Assembly: GCA_964454005.1 (NCBI GenBank)
Contig: CAYVQE010000001.1
Location: 62,001 to 126,000, forward strand
DNA from: CAYVQE01 sp964454005
GTDB taxonomy: Bacteria; Myxococcota; B64-G9
DNA: 64,000 bases
Direction: 5' to 3'
How positions within the stretch are numbered: the first letter of the stretch is position 1; every line of letters starts with the position of its first letter. Under the pieces are notes generated by a model, which saw only the letters and a program-made list of their open reading frames with translations, made no database searches and was not told the DNA's origin. This document shows, piece by piece, positions 1 to 8,445 of this stretch. A program made the position numbers and the translations under genes.

Positions 1-1
1 G

Positions 2-55
2 CCGCTGCAGCTGCCCGAGATCGACTACCAGGCCATCCGCGCCACCTTCGAGTAG
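2..55 (+). CDS. C-terminal end of an upstream gene (partial)
   Basis: An open frame runs in from the left edge and ends at a TAG stop at 53-55. Only 17 residues are visible, ending IRATFE, so the product cannot be recognised. No other frame here is open to a comparably placed stop, and a tRNA gene follows about 165 bases later, which fits the end of an upstream transcription unit. Confidence 0.5.
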   Translation, partial: PLQLPEIDYQAIRATFE

Positions 56-221
56 GTCACCGGCCGGCACCGCCGGCCTCGTCGCAGCGGCTCGCCCACC
101 TGCGGCACCAGCATCCCCCCAGCGCCAGCAAACCGATTCTACGGTCCGGCCGTGAAAATCAGGGCCGCCTCGGCCTTGACATCGGACCGGCCCAACCCTT
201 ATGAAACGGGGCGACGAACGA

Positions 222-295
222 GCCCCCGTAGCTCAGTAGGATAGAGCAGCTGCCTCCTAAGCAGCAGGCCACCTGTTCGAATCGGGTCGGGGGCG
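222..295 (+). tRNA. tRNA-Arg (anticodon CCU)
   Basis: A full cloverleaf can be folded. The acceptor stem is 222-228 with 288-294 (GCCCCCG with CGGGGGC, all seven paired). The D arm begins GCTC at 231-234 and closes with GAGC at 244-247. The anticodon stem GCTGC/GCAGC (249-253, 261-265) has the seven-base loop CTCCTAA, giving anticodon CCT at 256-258. The T arm has the loop TTCGAAT at 276-282. Position 295 is the discriminator base G. The CCA tail is not encoded, so it must be added after transcription; a CCA-adding-type enzyme is encoded just downstream. It reads the AGG codon, which is rare in GC-rich genomes. Confidence 0.95.
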
Positions 296-318
296 TTGAT
301 GAATCGCCGGGGGTCCGG

Positions 319-657
319 ATGACCGACAAGACGATCATTGCCGTGTCCCACGACATGCTCGAGAGCCTGGACCAGCTCTTCTACAGCGGGTCCAAGGGCA
401 CCCATCTGCTCTTCTCCACGCGCACCATCCGCGCCGCCTTCGATCGGCGCCGGGGACTGGAGGAGATGGAGCTGGACGAGGCCGCCGAGCGGCTGCAGCC
501 CATCCTGGCCGACCTGATGGAGATCGACGATCTGGAGGATCGGCGCGACTACATCGAGCGGTTGGAGACCCCGGTTCGCGATCTGCTGGTGCACCTCTAC
601 TTCGGCTTCTTGGAGCGCTACCTGACCGACGACGAGGAACCGGAGGTGCTGCACTGA
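319..657 (+). CDS. hypothetical protein, 112 aa
   Basis: I do not recognise this protein. It is a 112-residue, acidic, apparently soluble protein without signal peptide, membrane segment or cysteine motif. The second half is rich in Glu, Asp, Leu and Arg and should be mostly helical. It starts at an ATG 24 bases after the tRNA and ends 31 bases before the next gene on the same strand, so it is probably cotranscribed with the nucleotidyltransferase that follows. Frame openness, codon use (GC-rich third positions) and clean spacing support it as real. Confidence 0.6.
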   Translation: MTDKTIIAVSHDMLESLDQLFYSGSKGTHLLFSTRTIRAAFDRRRGLEEMELDEAAERLQPILADLMEIDDLEDRRDYIERLETPVRDLLVHLYFGFLERYLTDDEEPEVLH

Positions 658-688
658 ACCCGATGCGCGCGCGCCCCGCCGGCCGCCG

Positions 689-2125
689 GTGGTGATGCGG
701 GTGGGCGACCGGGCCACGGTGGAGCTACGGCCGCTCTCGGAGCTGGTCAGGCGGGTTCCGCGGGCGGTGCGCCGGGCGGTCGAGCGGCTGCAGCAGGCCG
801 GCCACAGCGCCCATCCGGTGGGCGGCTGCGTGCGCGACTCGCTGCTGGGCCGCCGGGTGGGCGACTGGGACCTGACCACTGATGCGCGGCCCGAGCAGGT
901 CGGCCCGCTGTTCGACAAGGTCATCCCGACCGGGGTCGAGCACGGCACGGTGACCGTTCTGATGGGCCGCTGGCCGATCGAGGTGACCACCTACCGCGGC
1001 GAGACCGAATACTCCGACGGCCGCCACCCGGACCGGGTGGTGTTTCTGGATTCGCTCGAGGCCGATCTGGAGCGGCGCGATTTCACCATCAACGCCATGG
1101 CCCTGGATCTGGCCGGTCCGGGGCTGATCGACCCCTTCGGCGGCCGCCTGGATCTGCAGCGGGGCCTGATCCGGGCGGTGGGTCGGGCGGCCGACCGCTT
1201 CGCCGAGGACGGGCTGCGGCCCATGCGGGCGGTGCGCTTCGCGGCCGTGCTCGATTTCGAGATCGAGCCGGACACCTTCGCCGCCATCGATCCGGCCGAG
1301 CCCGTGTTCCGCAAGGTGGCGCTGGAGCGCATCCGCGAGGAACTGGTGAAGCTGCTCGCCGGCAAGCGGCCGGCCAAGGGCATCGAACTGCTGCGCCGCG
1401 GCGGGCTGCTCGAGCACGTGCTGCCCGGGCTGACCGCCGCTTACGGTCACCCGCAGAACCGCTTCCACCGCCACGACGTCTACCATCACTCCCTGCGCTG
1501 CCTGGAAAAGGCCCGCGGCGACCCGGTGTTGAAGCTGGCCGTGCTGCTGCACGACATCGGCAAACCGGCCACCGCAGCCGGTCCGCCGGGCGAGCACACC
1601 TTCTACTGCCACGAGCGCGAGTCGGCCGAGCAGGCCGATCGGCTGCTGGCGCGGCTGCGCTTCTCCAACCGTGCCCGCCATCGGGTCAACGTCCTGATCG
1701 CCAACCACATGTTTCACTACGAGCCCCAGTGGACCGACGGCGCGGTGCGCCGCCTGATCCGGCGGGTGGGGCCGGAGCGGCTCGACGACCTGTGGGAGAT
1801 GCGCCGGGCCGATGCCTGGGGCCGGGGACCGGGGCTGCACCGGGCCCTGGCCAACCTGCGCGCGCTGCAGGCCCGGGTGGAAAAGGTGCTGGCCGAGCAG
1901 GACGCGCTCACGGTCAAGGACCTGGCCATCGACGGCCGCGACGTGATGCGGGTGCTCGGCTGCGCTCCCGGGCCGCGGGTGGGCCAGGTGCTGGACGCAT
2001 TGCTGGAGCGGGTGCTCGACGAGCCCGAGCTGAACCGCCGCGAACGATTGCTGGAGCTGGTGGCCGAGCTGGACGACGCTCCCGGCGCTGGAGCCCGGCC
2101 CGGCCCCGGAGGCAGCTGCGGCTGA
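689..2125 (+). CDS. cca: CCA-adding enzyme / poly(A) polymerase family nucleotidyltransferase with HD domain
   Basis: This is a class II tRNA nucleotidyltransferase-type protein (478 aa) that adds or repairs the 3' CCA end of tRNAs, or possibly polyadenylates RNA. Near residues 45-62 it has the GG...VRD...D-W-D active-site pattern of the polymerase-beta fold. RRDFTINAMA and the ERIREEL region follow, as in the family. A metal-dependent HD domain begins in the middle (LLHDIGKP), as in HD-containing CCA enzymes. The start is uncertain: GTG at 689, GTG at 692 and ATG at 695 are consecutive. The nearby tRNA gene lacks an encoded CCA, which fits a CCA-adding role. CCA-adding and poly(A) polymerase activity cannot be told apart from sequence alone. 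Confidence 0.88.
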   Translation: MVMRVGDRATVELRPLSELVRRVPRAVRRAVERLQQAGHSAHPVGGCVRDSLLGRRVGDWDLTTDARPEQVGPLFDKVIPTGVEHGTVTVLMGRWPIEVTTYRGETEYSDGRHPDRVVFLDSLEADLERRDFTINAMALDLAGPGLIDPFGGRLDLQRGLIRAVGRAADRFAEDGLRPMRAVRFAAVLDFEIEPDTFAAIDPAEPVFRKVALERIREELVKLLAGKRPAKGIELLRRGGLLEHVLPGLTAAYGHPQNRFHRHDVYHHSLRCLEKARGDPVLKLAVLLHDIGKPATAAGPPGEHTFYCHERESAEQADRLLARLRFSNRARHRVNVLIANHMFHYEPQWTDGAVRRLIRRVGPERLDDLWEMRRADAWGRGPGLHRALANLRALQARVEKVLAEQDALTVKDLAIDGRDVMRVLGCAPGPRVGQVLDALLERVLDEPELNRRERLLELVAELDDAPGAGARPGPGGSCG

Positions 2126-2374
2126 GCCCCCGTCATTTGTCCACAATTCCGCGCTGAGCCGGCAAGCGCCCGGAATACTTGCCGTCCTTGGAGTCGGCGG
2201 GGTTCTGCGCTTCTCCCAACCCCCTGAAATATAGATGTATCTTTTGTTTTCGGGCACCTGCGCCGGGTTTCGAGAAGACCGTTTTGCTCATGCCCCTAAG
2301 GATCGAATTCGACGCGGGTTGTGGATAAAAAGTGGATAACCATGCGGCGGCTGCACGCGGAGATCGCGGCCGGC
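2126..2374. other. convergent intergenic region with three DnaA-box-like sites and an AT-rich tract
   Basis: This 249-base gap separates two convergent genes and holds no convincing open frame. TTGTCCACA lies at 2137-2145, TGTGGATAA (the reverse complement of TTATCCACA) at 2320-2328, and AGTGGATAA at 2331-2339. The last two start 11 bases apart, about one helical turn. An AT-rich stretch unusual for this genome lies at about 2225-2252. These are elements of bacterial origins or DnaA-titration sites. No dnaA, dnaN, gidA or parA gene is in view, so an origin is only a candidate. Confidence 0.35.
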
Positions 2375-3901
2375 TCAGCGCTTGACCAGTCGGCCCATCT
2401 TGCGCTGCAGGATCAGTTGCTCGAAGGCGGCCGAGGCATCCTCCGCAATCAGGTGGATCCCGCTGAGATCCTGCGTAAAACCGGCTGCCGTGCCGCAGTC
2501 GCCATACAGGATGCAGATCGGCTTGTGGCGCACGGTGATCGGGATCAGCAGCACCTGCCGTGGTCGCAGGTCGCCGAGCGCCGACAGGAAGATGTCGTTG
2601 ACCGTGGTGCGCGGCAGGTTGCCGAAGTAGTCGGTGCCGGTCTCGCGCACGGTACGAAAGACCGAGGGGGAGCTGAGCGGGATCATGATTCCCTTGACCT
2701 GCTTGGGATCGATGCCCTGACCGGCACCCATCCAGCCGACGAGCAGATCCTTGCGCACGATGAACAGGGCCACCCGGGCCAGGCTGGTGCGGGCGTAACG
2801 CAGCAGGGTACGGGCCACCGCATCGCGATCGTCGGCCTCGGCGATCATATTGCGCGCCGCCTCGGCGTCGCGCAGCGGGGCCAAGCCGTCATCGGCTGCA
2901 CTGGCGCCGGCGGCCTCCGGCTCGACGGCGAACCCGGCGGTCGATCGAGCCGTGGCCTGCGGCCGGGAGGGGGGCGCGTTCTCGTCCAACCCGGGCTGCT
3001 GCGGCGGCGGTTCCGGCTCGCCGGCGCCCGGTGCCGGACGCTGCTGCGAGTTCGGGGCGGGCTGGTCGGGTGGCGCCGCAGCCTCCGGCACCACCTGTTG
3101 GCGGATGGCGTCGGTGATCGACTCGGCCGTCGGCGGCACCCGCTTGGGTCGGGTCAGGTGGATGACATCCCGGTCACGCTCCAGACCGAACAGATCGGCC
3201 AGCTCGCCGCTGGCCGGCTCGACCACCACCGCGGTTTCCAGCTCGGGGGTATCTTCTCGGGGGCCGGTTGCAACCGGGGTATCGCCCGGATCGGTCCTGT
3301 CCGGCGGCGGGGCGGCCGGGCCGGGCTGCTCGTCCGGTGGCGGGCCGGCGGCAAAGGCATCGCGGCCCGCTGGATGCGCCGGCACCGCCCGCCGCGGTGG
3401 GCCCAGCGGCCCGCCGTTTCGGCCGGGAGCCGGTTCGATGGCGGGCATCTCGTCGTCGGGCGGGATATCGTAGTAGCGGGCCATGGCTGCTTCGATCAGC
3501 TCGTCAGCGGCGGCCACGGCCGAGGCCGAGTAACCGGTGATGAACGAGATCTCCTCGAGCGCCGCCCGATTGGTCGGATCGGAGATGGCCATGTGCAACA
3601 CGCCCTGGTGCAGCATCAGCGGGACGGTGCGGTGGTTCATCACCACGTCGATCGGCACCAGCCGGGTGATGAAGGCCGGCAGGTTGTCGAACTGCGAGGG
3701 CTGGGCCAATGGCAGCTGCAACCGCGAGGCGAAGAAGGCCGCTACTCGGTCACCGGTGGTGGCGCCGAGTCGGATCAGGTTCTGGACCAGGCCCCCACCG
3801 CTGTTGACCGAGGCGGTCAGCGCCCGCTGCAGCTGCGCTTCTGATATCAGGCCGCCTTCGACCAGCAGCGTGCCCGCTTCGGACTGCATAGTCTGCTCCA
3901 A
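2375..3901 (-). CDS. MshEN (GspE N-terminal) domain protein with C-terminal GAF-like domain
   Basis: A 508-residue protein with three parts. Residues about 10-150 resemble the N-terminal domain of type II secretion/pilus ATPases (GspE_N, MshEN), which binds cyclic di-GMP in some family members. Residues about 165-340 are a Pro/Ala-rich low-complexity linker. The last about 160 residues look like a GAF-type sensory domain. The Walker ATPase of GspE is absent, so this is not a secretion motor; a regulatory or scaffolding role is likely. Such stand-alone MshEN proteins are common in Myxococcota. The true start may be the ATG at 3889 (MQSEAG). It is divergent from the mtaB-like gene. Confidence 0.7.
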   Translation of the reverse strand: MEQTMQSEAGTLLVEGGLISEAQLQRALTASVNSGGGLVQNLIRLGATTGDRVAAFFASRLQLPLAQPSQFDNLPAFITRLVPIDVVMNHRTVPLMLHQGVLHMAISDPTNRAALEEISFITGYSASAVAAADELIEAAMARYYDIPPDDEMPAIEPAPGRNGGPLGPPRRAVPAHPAGRDAFAAGPPPDEQPGPAAPPPDRTDPGDTPVATGPREDTPELETAVVVEPASGELADLFGLERDRDVIHLTRPKRVPPTAESITDAIRQQVVPEAAAPPDQPAPNSQQRPAPGAGEPEPPPQQPGLDENAPPSRPQATARSTAGFAVEPEAAGASAADDGLAPLRDAEAARNMIAEADDRDAVARTLLRYARTSLARVALFIVRKDLLVGWMGAGQGIDPKQVKGIMIPLSSPSVFRTVRETGTDYFGNLPRTTVNDIFLSALGDLRPRQVLLIPITVRHKPICILYGDCGTAAGFTQDLSGIHLIAEDASAAFEQLILQRKMGRLVKR

Positions 3902-3969
3902 GCTTTGCGGAACCAGGTTATTTTTTCGGCCTTCGGCTTGTCAAGAACACCGAGAGGAAGGAGATCCCA

Positions 3970-5403
3970 ATGGCCGGGTGGCTGGCGTTCCGACGCCGAA
4001 AACGGACGGATCGCGATGACCTGGCTCTTGCTCCCGGAACCGCGCTGGCGTACCATTCCGGGGCCGTGGCAAGACGCGAACGAAATAGCCGACAGCATTT
4101 TCGCCTGGTGGTGCGCTCGCTGGGCTGCAAGGTCAATCTGGCCGATGCAGCAGCGGTGGTGGAGCAGCTCGATCCGGACCGCGTCGCGCTGACCGACGAT
4201 CCCGGCGCGGCCGATGCGCTGCTGCTCAACACCTGCACCGTGACCCACCGGGCCGACCGCGACGCGCGCAAGGTCCTGGGTGGTCTGGCCGCGAAGTGGC
4301 CGCAACTGCCGGTGGTGGTCACCGGTTGCGGTGCGGTGCGCTGCCCGGAGCGGCTGGCGGCCTTCGGCAACGTTCGGCAGGTGCTGGAGCCCGGCCGGCC
4401 GCGGGCGGTGGCCGCGGCGCTGGGTGCCCCGATCGCCGCCGGCGCCGGCCCCAGCCCCTTCATGCGGCTGGGCCGGCGCCGGGCATTCGCCAAAATCCAG
4501 GACGGCTGCAACGCCCGCTGTCGCTACTGCGTCATCCCGCGGGTGCGCGGGGCCGAGCGCTCGCTGCCGCTGGCGGCGGCGGTGGCGCTGGTCGAGGGCT
4601 TGCTCGATCGGGGCCACCGCGAGGTGGTGCTGACCGGCATCCACCTGGGGCGCTACCGGGCCGATTCGGCCGGCGGCCGGCGGCCGGTCGGGCTGGCCGG
4701 CCTGATCGATGCGTTGGCATCCGTTTTTGGCGACCGCGGACCGCAGGCCCGCCTGCGCCTGAGCTCGATCGAGCCGCTCGAGATCGACGCCGAGCTGCTG
4801 GACGCCATCGCCCGCAGCCCCTTCGTCTGCCGCCACTTCCACGTGCCGCTGCAGAGCGGTGATGACGGTGTGCTCGAGGCCATGGGGCGGCCTTACCGGG
4901 CCGCCACCTACCGCCGCATCGTCGCCGATCTGCGCCGGCGATTTCCGGAGGCTGCCATCGGCACCGACGTGCTGGTGGGCTTTCCCGGCGAAAACGAGAC
5001 GGCCGCCGCCAACACCCTGGCGCTGCTGGCCGATGTGCCCGTCGATTACCTGCACGTCTTTCCCTACTCGCCGCGGCCGCTCACCCCGGCCGCCCGCGCC
5101 CATCGGCCAGGCGACGAGGGACGGGTGCGCGAACGGGCCGCCCGGCTGCGGCAGCTGAGCGAACGGCGCTGGCAGGCCTTCACCGCCGCCGGCGTGGGCC
5201 GGCTGCACCGGCTGCTGATCGAGCGGGTCGATGCGGCCGGCGGCCGCGGCCGCAGCGAGCACTACCGCCGCATCCGGCTGAGCGGTCCGCCGGCCGCGGC
5301 GGCTGGCCGCATCCTGACCGTGCGCGCCGATGGCTGCAGCGGCGACGAGCTGCGGGCCGCCGGCGGGCCAGGGGGCGCTGCCGCGATGGGGGAGGCGCCG
5401 TGA
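3970..5403 (+). CDS. mtaB: tRNA t6A37 methylthiotransferase, MtaB family
   Basis: A radical SAM methylthiotransferase that converts t6A to ms2t6A at position 37 of tRNAs decoding ANN codons. The N-terminal UPF0004 domain starts at SLGCKVN and contains the further cluster cysteines in NTCTV and TGCGA. The radical SAM motif CNARCRYC follows, and then the SSIEP and HVPLQSGDD segments typical of the family. The TRAM-like C-terminal part is present. The annotated ATG at 3970 gives a poorly conserved extension of about 30 residues; GTG at 4066 is in frame and would place the start closer to the conserved N-terminus. The stop overlaps the GTG of rnc by four bases, showing translational coupling. This is the only clearly housekeeping radical SAM gene here. 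Confidence 0.85.
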   Translation: MAGWLAFRRRKRTDRDDLALAPGTALAYHSGAVARRERNSRQHFRLVVRSLGCKVNLADAAAVVEQLDPDRVALTDDPGAADALLLNTCTVTHRADRDARKVLGGLAAKWPQLPVVVTGCGAVRCPERLAAFGNVRQVLEPGRPRAVAAALGAPIAAGAGPSPFMRLGRRRAFAKIQDGCNARCRYCVIPRVRGAERSLPLAAAVALVEGLLDRGHREVVLTGIHLGRYRADSAGGRRPVGLAGLIDALASVFGDRGPQARLRLSSIEPLEIDAELLDAIARSPFVCRHFHVPLQSGDDGVLEAMGRPYRAATYRRIVADLRRRFPEAAIGTDVLVGFPGENETAAANTLALLADVPVDYLHVFPYSPRPLTPAARAHRPGDEGRVRERAARLRQLSERRWQAFTAAGVGRLHRLLIERVDAAGGRGRSEHYRRIRLSGPPAAAAGRILTVRADGCSGDELRAAGGPGGAAAMGEAP

Positions 5404-6125
5404 ACCCGGGGCTGCTGCGCGAGATCGCCTCTCGGTTGGGGGTGGACTTTTCGCGGCTGGACCTGCTCGAGCAGGCCCTGACCCACCGCTCCTACGCCAA
5501 CGAGGCGCCCGCGGTCGATGCCGTGGGGCACAACGAGCGGCTGGAGTTTCTGGGCGATGCGGTGTTGAGCCTGATCGTCAGCGACATGTTGATGCGGACC
5601 TACCCGCAGGCCAGCGAGGGTTCGTTGTCGCGCATGCGGGCCGCGCTGGTCTGCGGCGAGGCGCTGGCGGTCCACGCTCGGTCGTTGGAGTTGGGCGAAG
5701 CGTTGCGTTTGGGACGCGGGGAGAGCCAGTCGGGCGGCAACCGCAAGGCCTCGCTGTTGGCCGATGCCTTCGAGGCGGTGCTGGGCGCCATCTACCTCGA
5801 CGGCGGCCTGGCTGAGGCCCGCCGGCTGGCGGAGCTGTGCCTGGCGGCTGAGGTGGCCGCGGTGGCCGACCGAATGGCGGCCACCGATCCCAAGAGCCGG
5901 CTGCAGGAAGAGCTGCAGGCGCGCGGCATGGAACCGCCGGACTACTCCCTGATCGCCACCAGCGGTCCCGACCACCGGCTGTGCTTCGAGGTCGAGGTGC
6001 GCCAGGCCGACCGGGCCCTCGGCCGCGGCCGGGGTAGCTCCAAGAAGCTGGCCGAGCAAGGGGCGGCCGCCGATGCGCTGGACCGGCTGGATGGCTGCGA
6101 GGGCGGGTCGGGGGACACGTCATGA
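5400..6125 (+). CDS. rnc: ribonuclease III
   Basis: Double-strand-specific endoribonuclease for rRNA and mRNA processing, 241 aa, a normal family length. The catalytic signature NERLEFLGDAVL is near residue 45, with the second acidic cluster (DAFEAVLGAIYLD) near residue 125. A C-terminal double-stranded-RNA-binding domain begins around DPKSRLQEELQ and ends with GRGSSKKLAEQGAAADAL. The GTG start at 5400 overlaps the stop of mtaB, and the stop at 6123-6125 overlaps the era ATG, so mtaB-rnc-era-der form one coupled run. The rnc-era pairing is classical in bacteria. Confidence 0.95.
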   Translation: MNPGLLREIASRLGVDFSRLDLLEQALTHRSYANEAPAVDAVGHNERLEFLGDAVLSLIVSDMLMRTYPQASEGSLSRMRAALVCGEALAVHARSLELGEALRLGRGESQSGGNRKASLLADAFEAVLGAIYLDGGLAEARRLAELCLAAEVAAVADRMAATDPKSRLQEELQARGMEPPDYSLIATSGPDHRLCFEVEVRQADRALGRGRGSSKKLAEQGAAADALDRLDGCEGGSGDTS

Positions 6126-7063
6126 GCAGCGAGCACGCGGATCGAACTGCAGACTTCCGTTCGGGCTTCGCCGCACTGGCCGGCCGGCCCAACGTGGGCA
6201 AATCCACTCTGCTCAACGCGCTGGTCGGCGAGACGGTGGCCATCGCAACCCACCGGCCGCAGACAACGCGCAACCGGATCCGCGGCATCGTTCACCGGCC
6301 GTCCAGCCAGGTGGTCTTCGTCGATACGCCGGGCATCCACCAGCACCCGCGGGCCATCAACGAGCACATGCTGGCCGAGGCGCAGGCCGCGCTGGGCGAC
6401 GTGGACCTGTGCGTGGTGCTGGTCGAGGCCGACGGCCGCGGCAGCAAGCCTCAGGCCACCGAGGAAGACCGGCTGGTGCTCGACAGCGTGCGCCGCTGCG
6501 GCAAGCCGGCCCTGCTGGCCATCAACAAGATCGACCGGCTGGCCGATCGTAGCCGGCTGTTGCCGCTGCTCGAGGCTTACGCCGCTCTCGATTTGTTCGA
6601 GGAGCTGATCCCGATTTCGGCTCTGCGCGGTGAGGGAATCGATGCGCTGCTGGTGGCCATCGAGCGCCGCCTGCCCGAGGGGCCGGCCTACTTCCCGGAA
6701 GACATGATCACCGATCAGCCCGAGCGCGAGCTGGCGGCGGAGTTCATCCGCCAACAGGCCATCCTGCGCGTCAGCCAGGAGCTGCCTTACAGCCTGGCGG
6801 TCGAGGTCGAGTCCTTCCGCGATCTGCCCGGAGCCAACCCCTTCGTCGGCATCCAGGCGGTGCTCTACGTCGAGCGCGACAGCCAGAAGGGCATCCTGAT
6901 CGGCAAGCGCGGCCAGAACCTGCGCGAGATCGGTCGCGCCGCCCGGCGAGCCATCGAGGGCCTGCTGGGTGTGCGCGTCCATCTCGACCTGCGGGTCAAG
7001 GTGGCCCGGGGCTGGTCCAAGAGCCGCGGTGGGCTGCGGCGGGTGGGATTTCGCGAGTCATGA
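6122..7063 (+). CDS. era: GTPase Era
   Basis: Essential Ras-like GTPase that binds the 3' end of 16S rRNA and helps 30S subunit maturation. It has the G1 P-loop GRPNVGKSTLLN, the G3 motif DTPGIH and the G4 motif NKID. The C-terminal KH domain is visible (ILIGKRGQNLREIGRAARRAIE). The length of 313 aa is typical. The start ATG overlaps the stop of rnc and its stop overlaps the start of der, so expression is probably coupled to both neighbours. Confidence 0.96.
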   Translation: MSSEHADRTADFRSGFAALAGRPNVGKSTLLNALVGETVAIATHRPQTTRNRIRGIVHRPSSQVVFVDTPGIHQHPRAINEHMLAEAQAALGDVDLCVVLVEADGRGSKPQATEEDRLVLDSVRRCGKPALLAINKIDRLADRSRLLPLLEAYAALDLFEELIPISALRGEGIDALLVAIERRLPEGPAYFPEDMITDQPERELAAEFIRQQAILRVSQELPYSLAVEVESFRDLPGANPFVGIQAVLYVERDSQKGILIGKRGQNLREIGRAARRAIEGLLGVRVHLDLRVKVARGWSKSRGGLRRVGFRES

Positions 7064-8445
7064 GGCCGGTCATCGCCATCGTCGGGCGGCCCAACGTGGG
7101 CAAATCGACCCTGCTCAATCGGCTGGCCGGCCGCCAGGTGGCGGTGGTCGAGGACGAGCCCGGCGTGACCCGCGATCGGTTGTTCGCCGATGCCCGGCTG
7201 GGCCAGCGCGAGGTGGTGCTGGTCGATACCGGCGGACTGGAACCGGACAGCGGCGACGCCCTGGCCCGGGCGGCGGTCGAGCAAGCCCATCTGGCCGTGG
7301 CCGAGTCCGACCTGGTGTTGTTCCTGTGCGACGGTCGCGCCGGGCTGCACCCGCAGGACCAGCAGGTGGCCGACGTGCTGCGCCACAGCGGCAAGCCCTT
7401 TCTGTGCCTGATCAACAAGGTCGACCCGGGTGCCGAGCGGCGCGAGTGGGAGTTCTACGAGCTGGGCCTCGACCTGCTGCCGATCTCGGCCGCCCACGGC
7501 AGCGGGCTGGATGCGCTGGCCGACGCGGTGGCGGCCGCGCTGGACCGTACCGGCTTTCCGCAACCGGTGCCCGAGCGGCCGGCCGCCGAGGCCGAGGCCG
7601 GGCCGCTGCGGTTGAGCCTGCTGGGCCGGCCCAATGTGGGCAAGTCCTCGCTGGCCAACCGGCTGCTGGGCGACCGGCGGCAGCTGGTGAGCGAGATCGC
7701 CGGCACCACCCGCGATGCGGTCGACATCCCGTTCGAGCGTGGCGACCGCCGCTACCTGCTGGTCGACACGCCGGGATTGCGCCGCCGGCGCTCGATCGCC
7801 CTGCGTCTCGAGCGCACCAGCGCGCTGGCCGCATTGCGCAGCCTGGAGCGGACCGACGCCGCGGTGGTGGTGCTCGACGGCAGCCAGCCCTTCGCCGATC
7901 AGGATGCGCGCCTGCTGCGCCTGGTCCACGAGCGGGGCCGGGCGCTGGTGGTGGCCATCAACAAGTGCGACCTCTGGGATCCGGAGCGCAAACGCGACTA
8001 CGGCCAGCAGCTGCGCCACGGCATGCGCTTTGTCGATTACGCTCCGGTGGTGGCCCTGTCGGCGGTGACCGGTCGCGGAGTCCAGCGCCTGTTGCCGGAG
8101 GTGGACCGGGCGCACGCGGCCGGCGGGGTGCGGCTGGGCACCGGTGAGCTCAACCGGTGGGTCGAGGAAGCGCTCGAGCGCCATCCGCCGCCGGTGATCA
8201 AGGGCCGCCGGGGCAAGATCTTCTACGTCACCCAGGCCGGCGTCCACCCGCCGACATTCGTCGCCTGGGTCAACGATCCGGCCCGGTTCAGCGAGAGCTA
8301 CCGCCGCTACCTCGACCACCAGCTGCGCGAGCGCTTTCACTTCCGCGGCACGCCACTGGTGCTGCGGCTGCGGCGCCGCGGGCAGCCGAAGGGGGGCAGG
8401 GGGGCAGGGCGATCGCGAAGCGGCAAGCGTGGGGGCCGGCGTTGA
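7060..8445 (+). CDS. der: ribosome biogenesis GTPase Der (EngA)
   Basis: Double-domain GTPase for 50S subunit assembly, 461 aa. Two G domains in tandem each show GRPNVGKS (near residues 8 and 190), DT(P)GG/DTPGL and NK(V/C)D. The C-terminal KH-like domain follows (HPPPVIKGRRGKIFYVTQ). The very C-terminus is Gly/Arg/Lys-rich. It overlaps era upstream by four bases and runs into the YihY-family gene downstream through a shared TTGA. BamB and YfgM-like genes follow 2-4 kb later, an echo of the yfgM-bamB-der order of proteobacteria. Confidence 0.96.
   Translation: MRPVIAIVGRPNVGKSTLLNRLAGRQVAVVEDEPGVTRDRLFADARLGQREVVLVDTGGLEPDSGDALARAAVEQAHLAVAESDLVLFLCDGRAGLHPQDQQVADVLRHSGKPFLCLINKVDPGAERREWEFYELGLDLLPISAAHGSGLDALADAVAAALDRTGFPQPVPERPAAEAEAGPLRLSLLGRPNVGKSSLANRLLGDRRQLVSEIAGTTRDAVDIPFERGDRRYLLVDTPGLRRRRSIALRLERTSALAALRSLERTDAAVVVLDGSQPFADQDARLLRLVHERGRALVVAINKCDLWDPERKRDYGQQLRHGMRFVDYAPVVALSAVTGRGVQRLLPEVDRAHAAGGVRLGTGELNRWVEEALERHPPPVIKGRRGKIFYVTQAGVHPPTFVAWVNDPARFSESYRRYLDHQLRERFHFRGTPLVLRLRRRGQPKGGRGAGRSRSGKRGGRR

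Noticed and set aside
725..2257. Long minus-strand open frame of 510 codons opposite the CCA-adding gene
   Set aside because: It is a shadow of a GC-rich real gene: composition is Gln/His/Pro-rich without any family feature, and it spans the true gene exactly.
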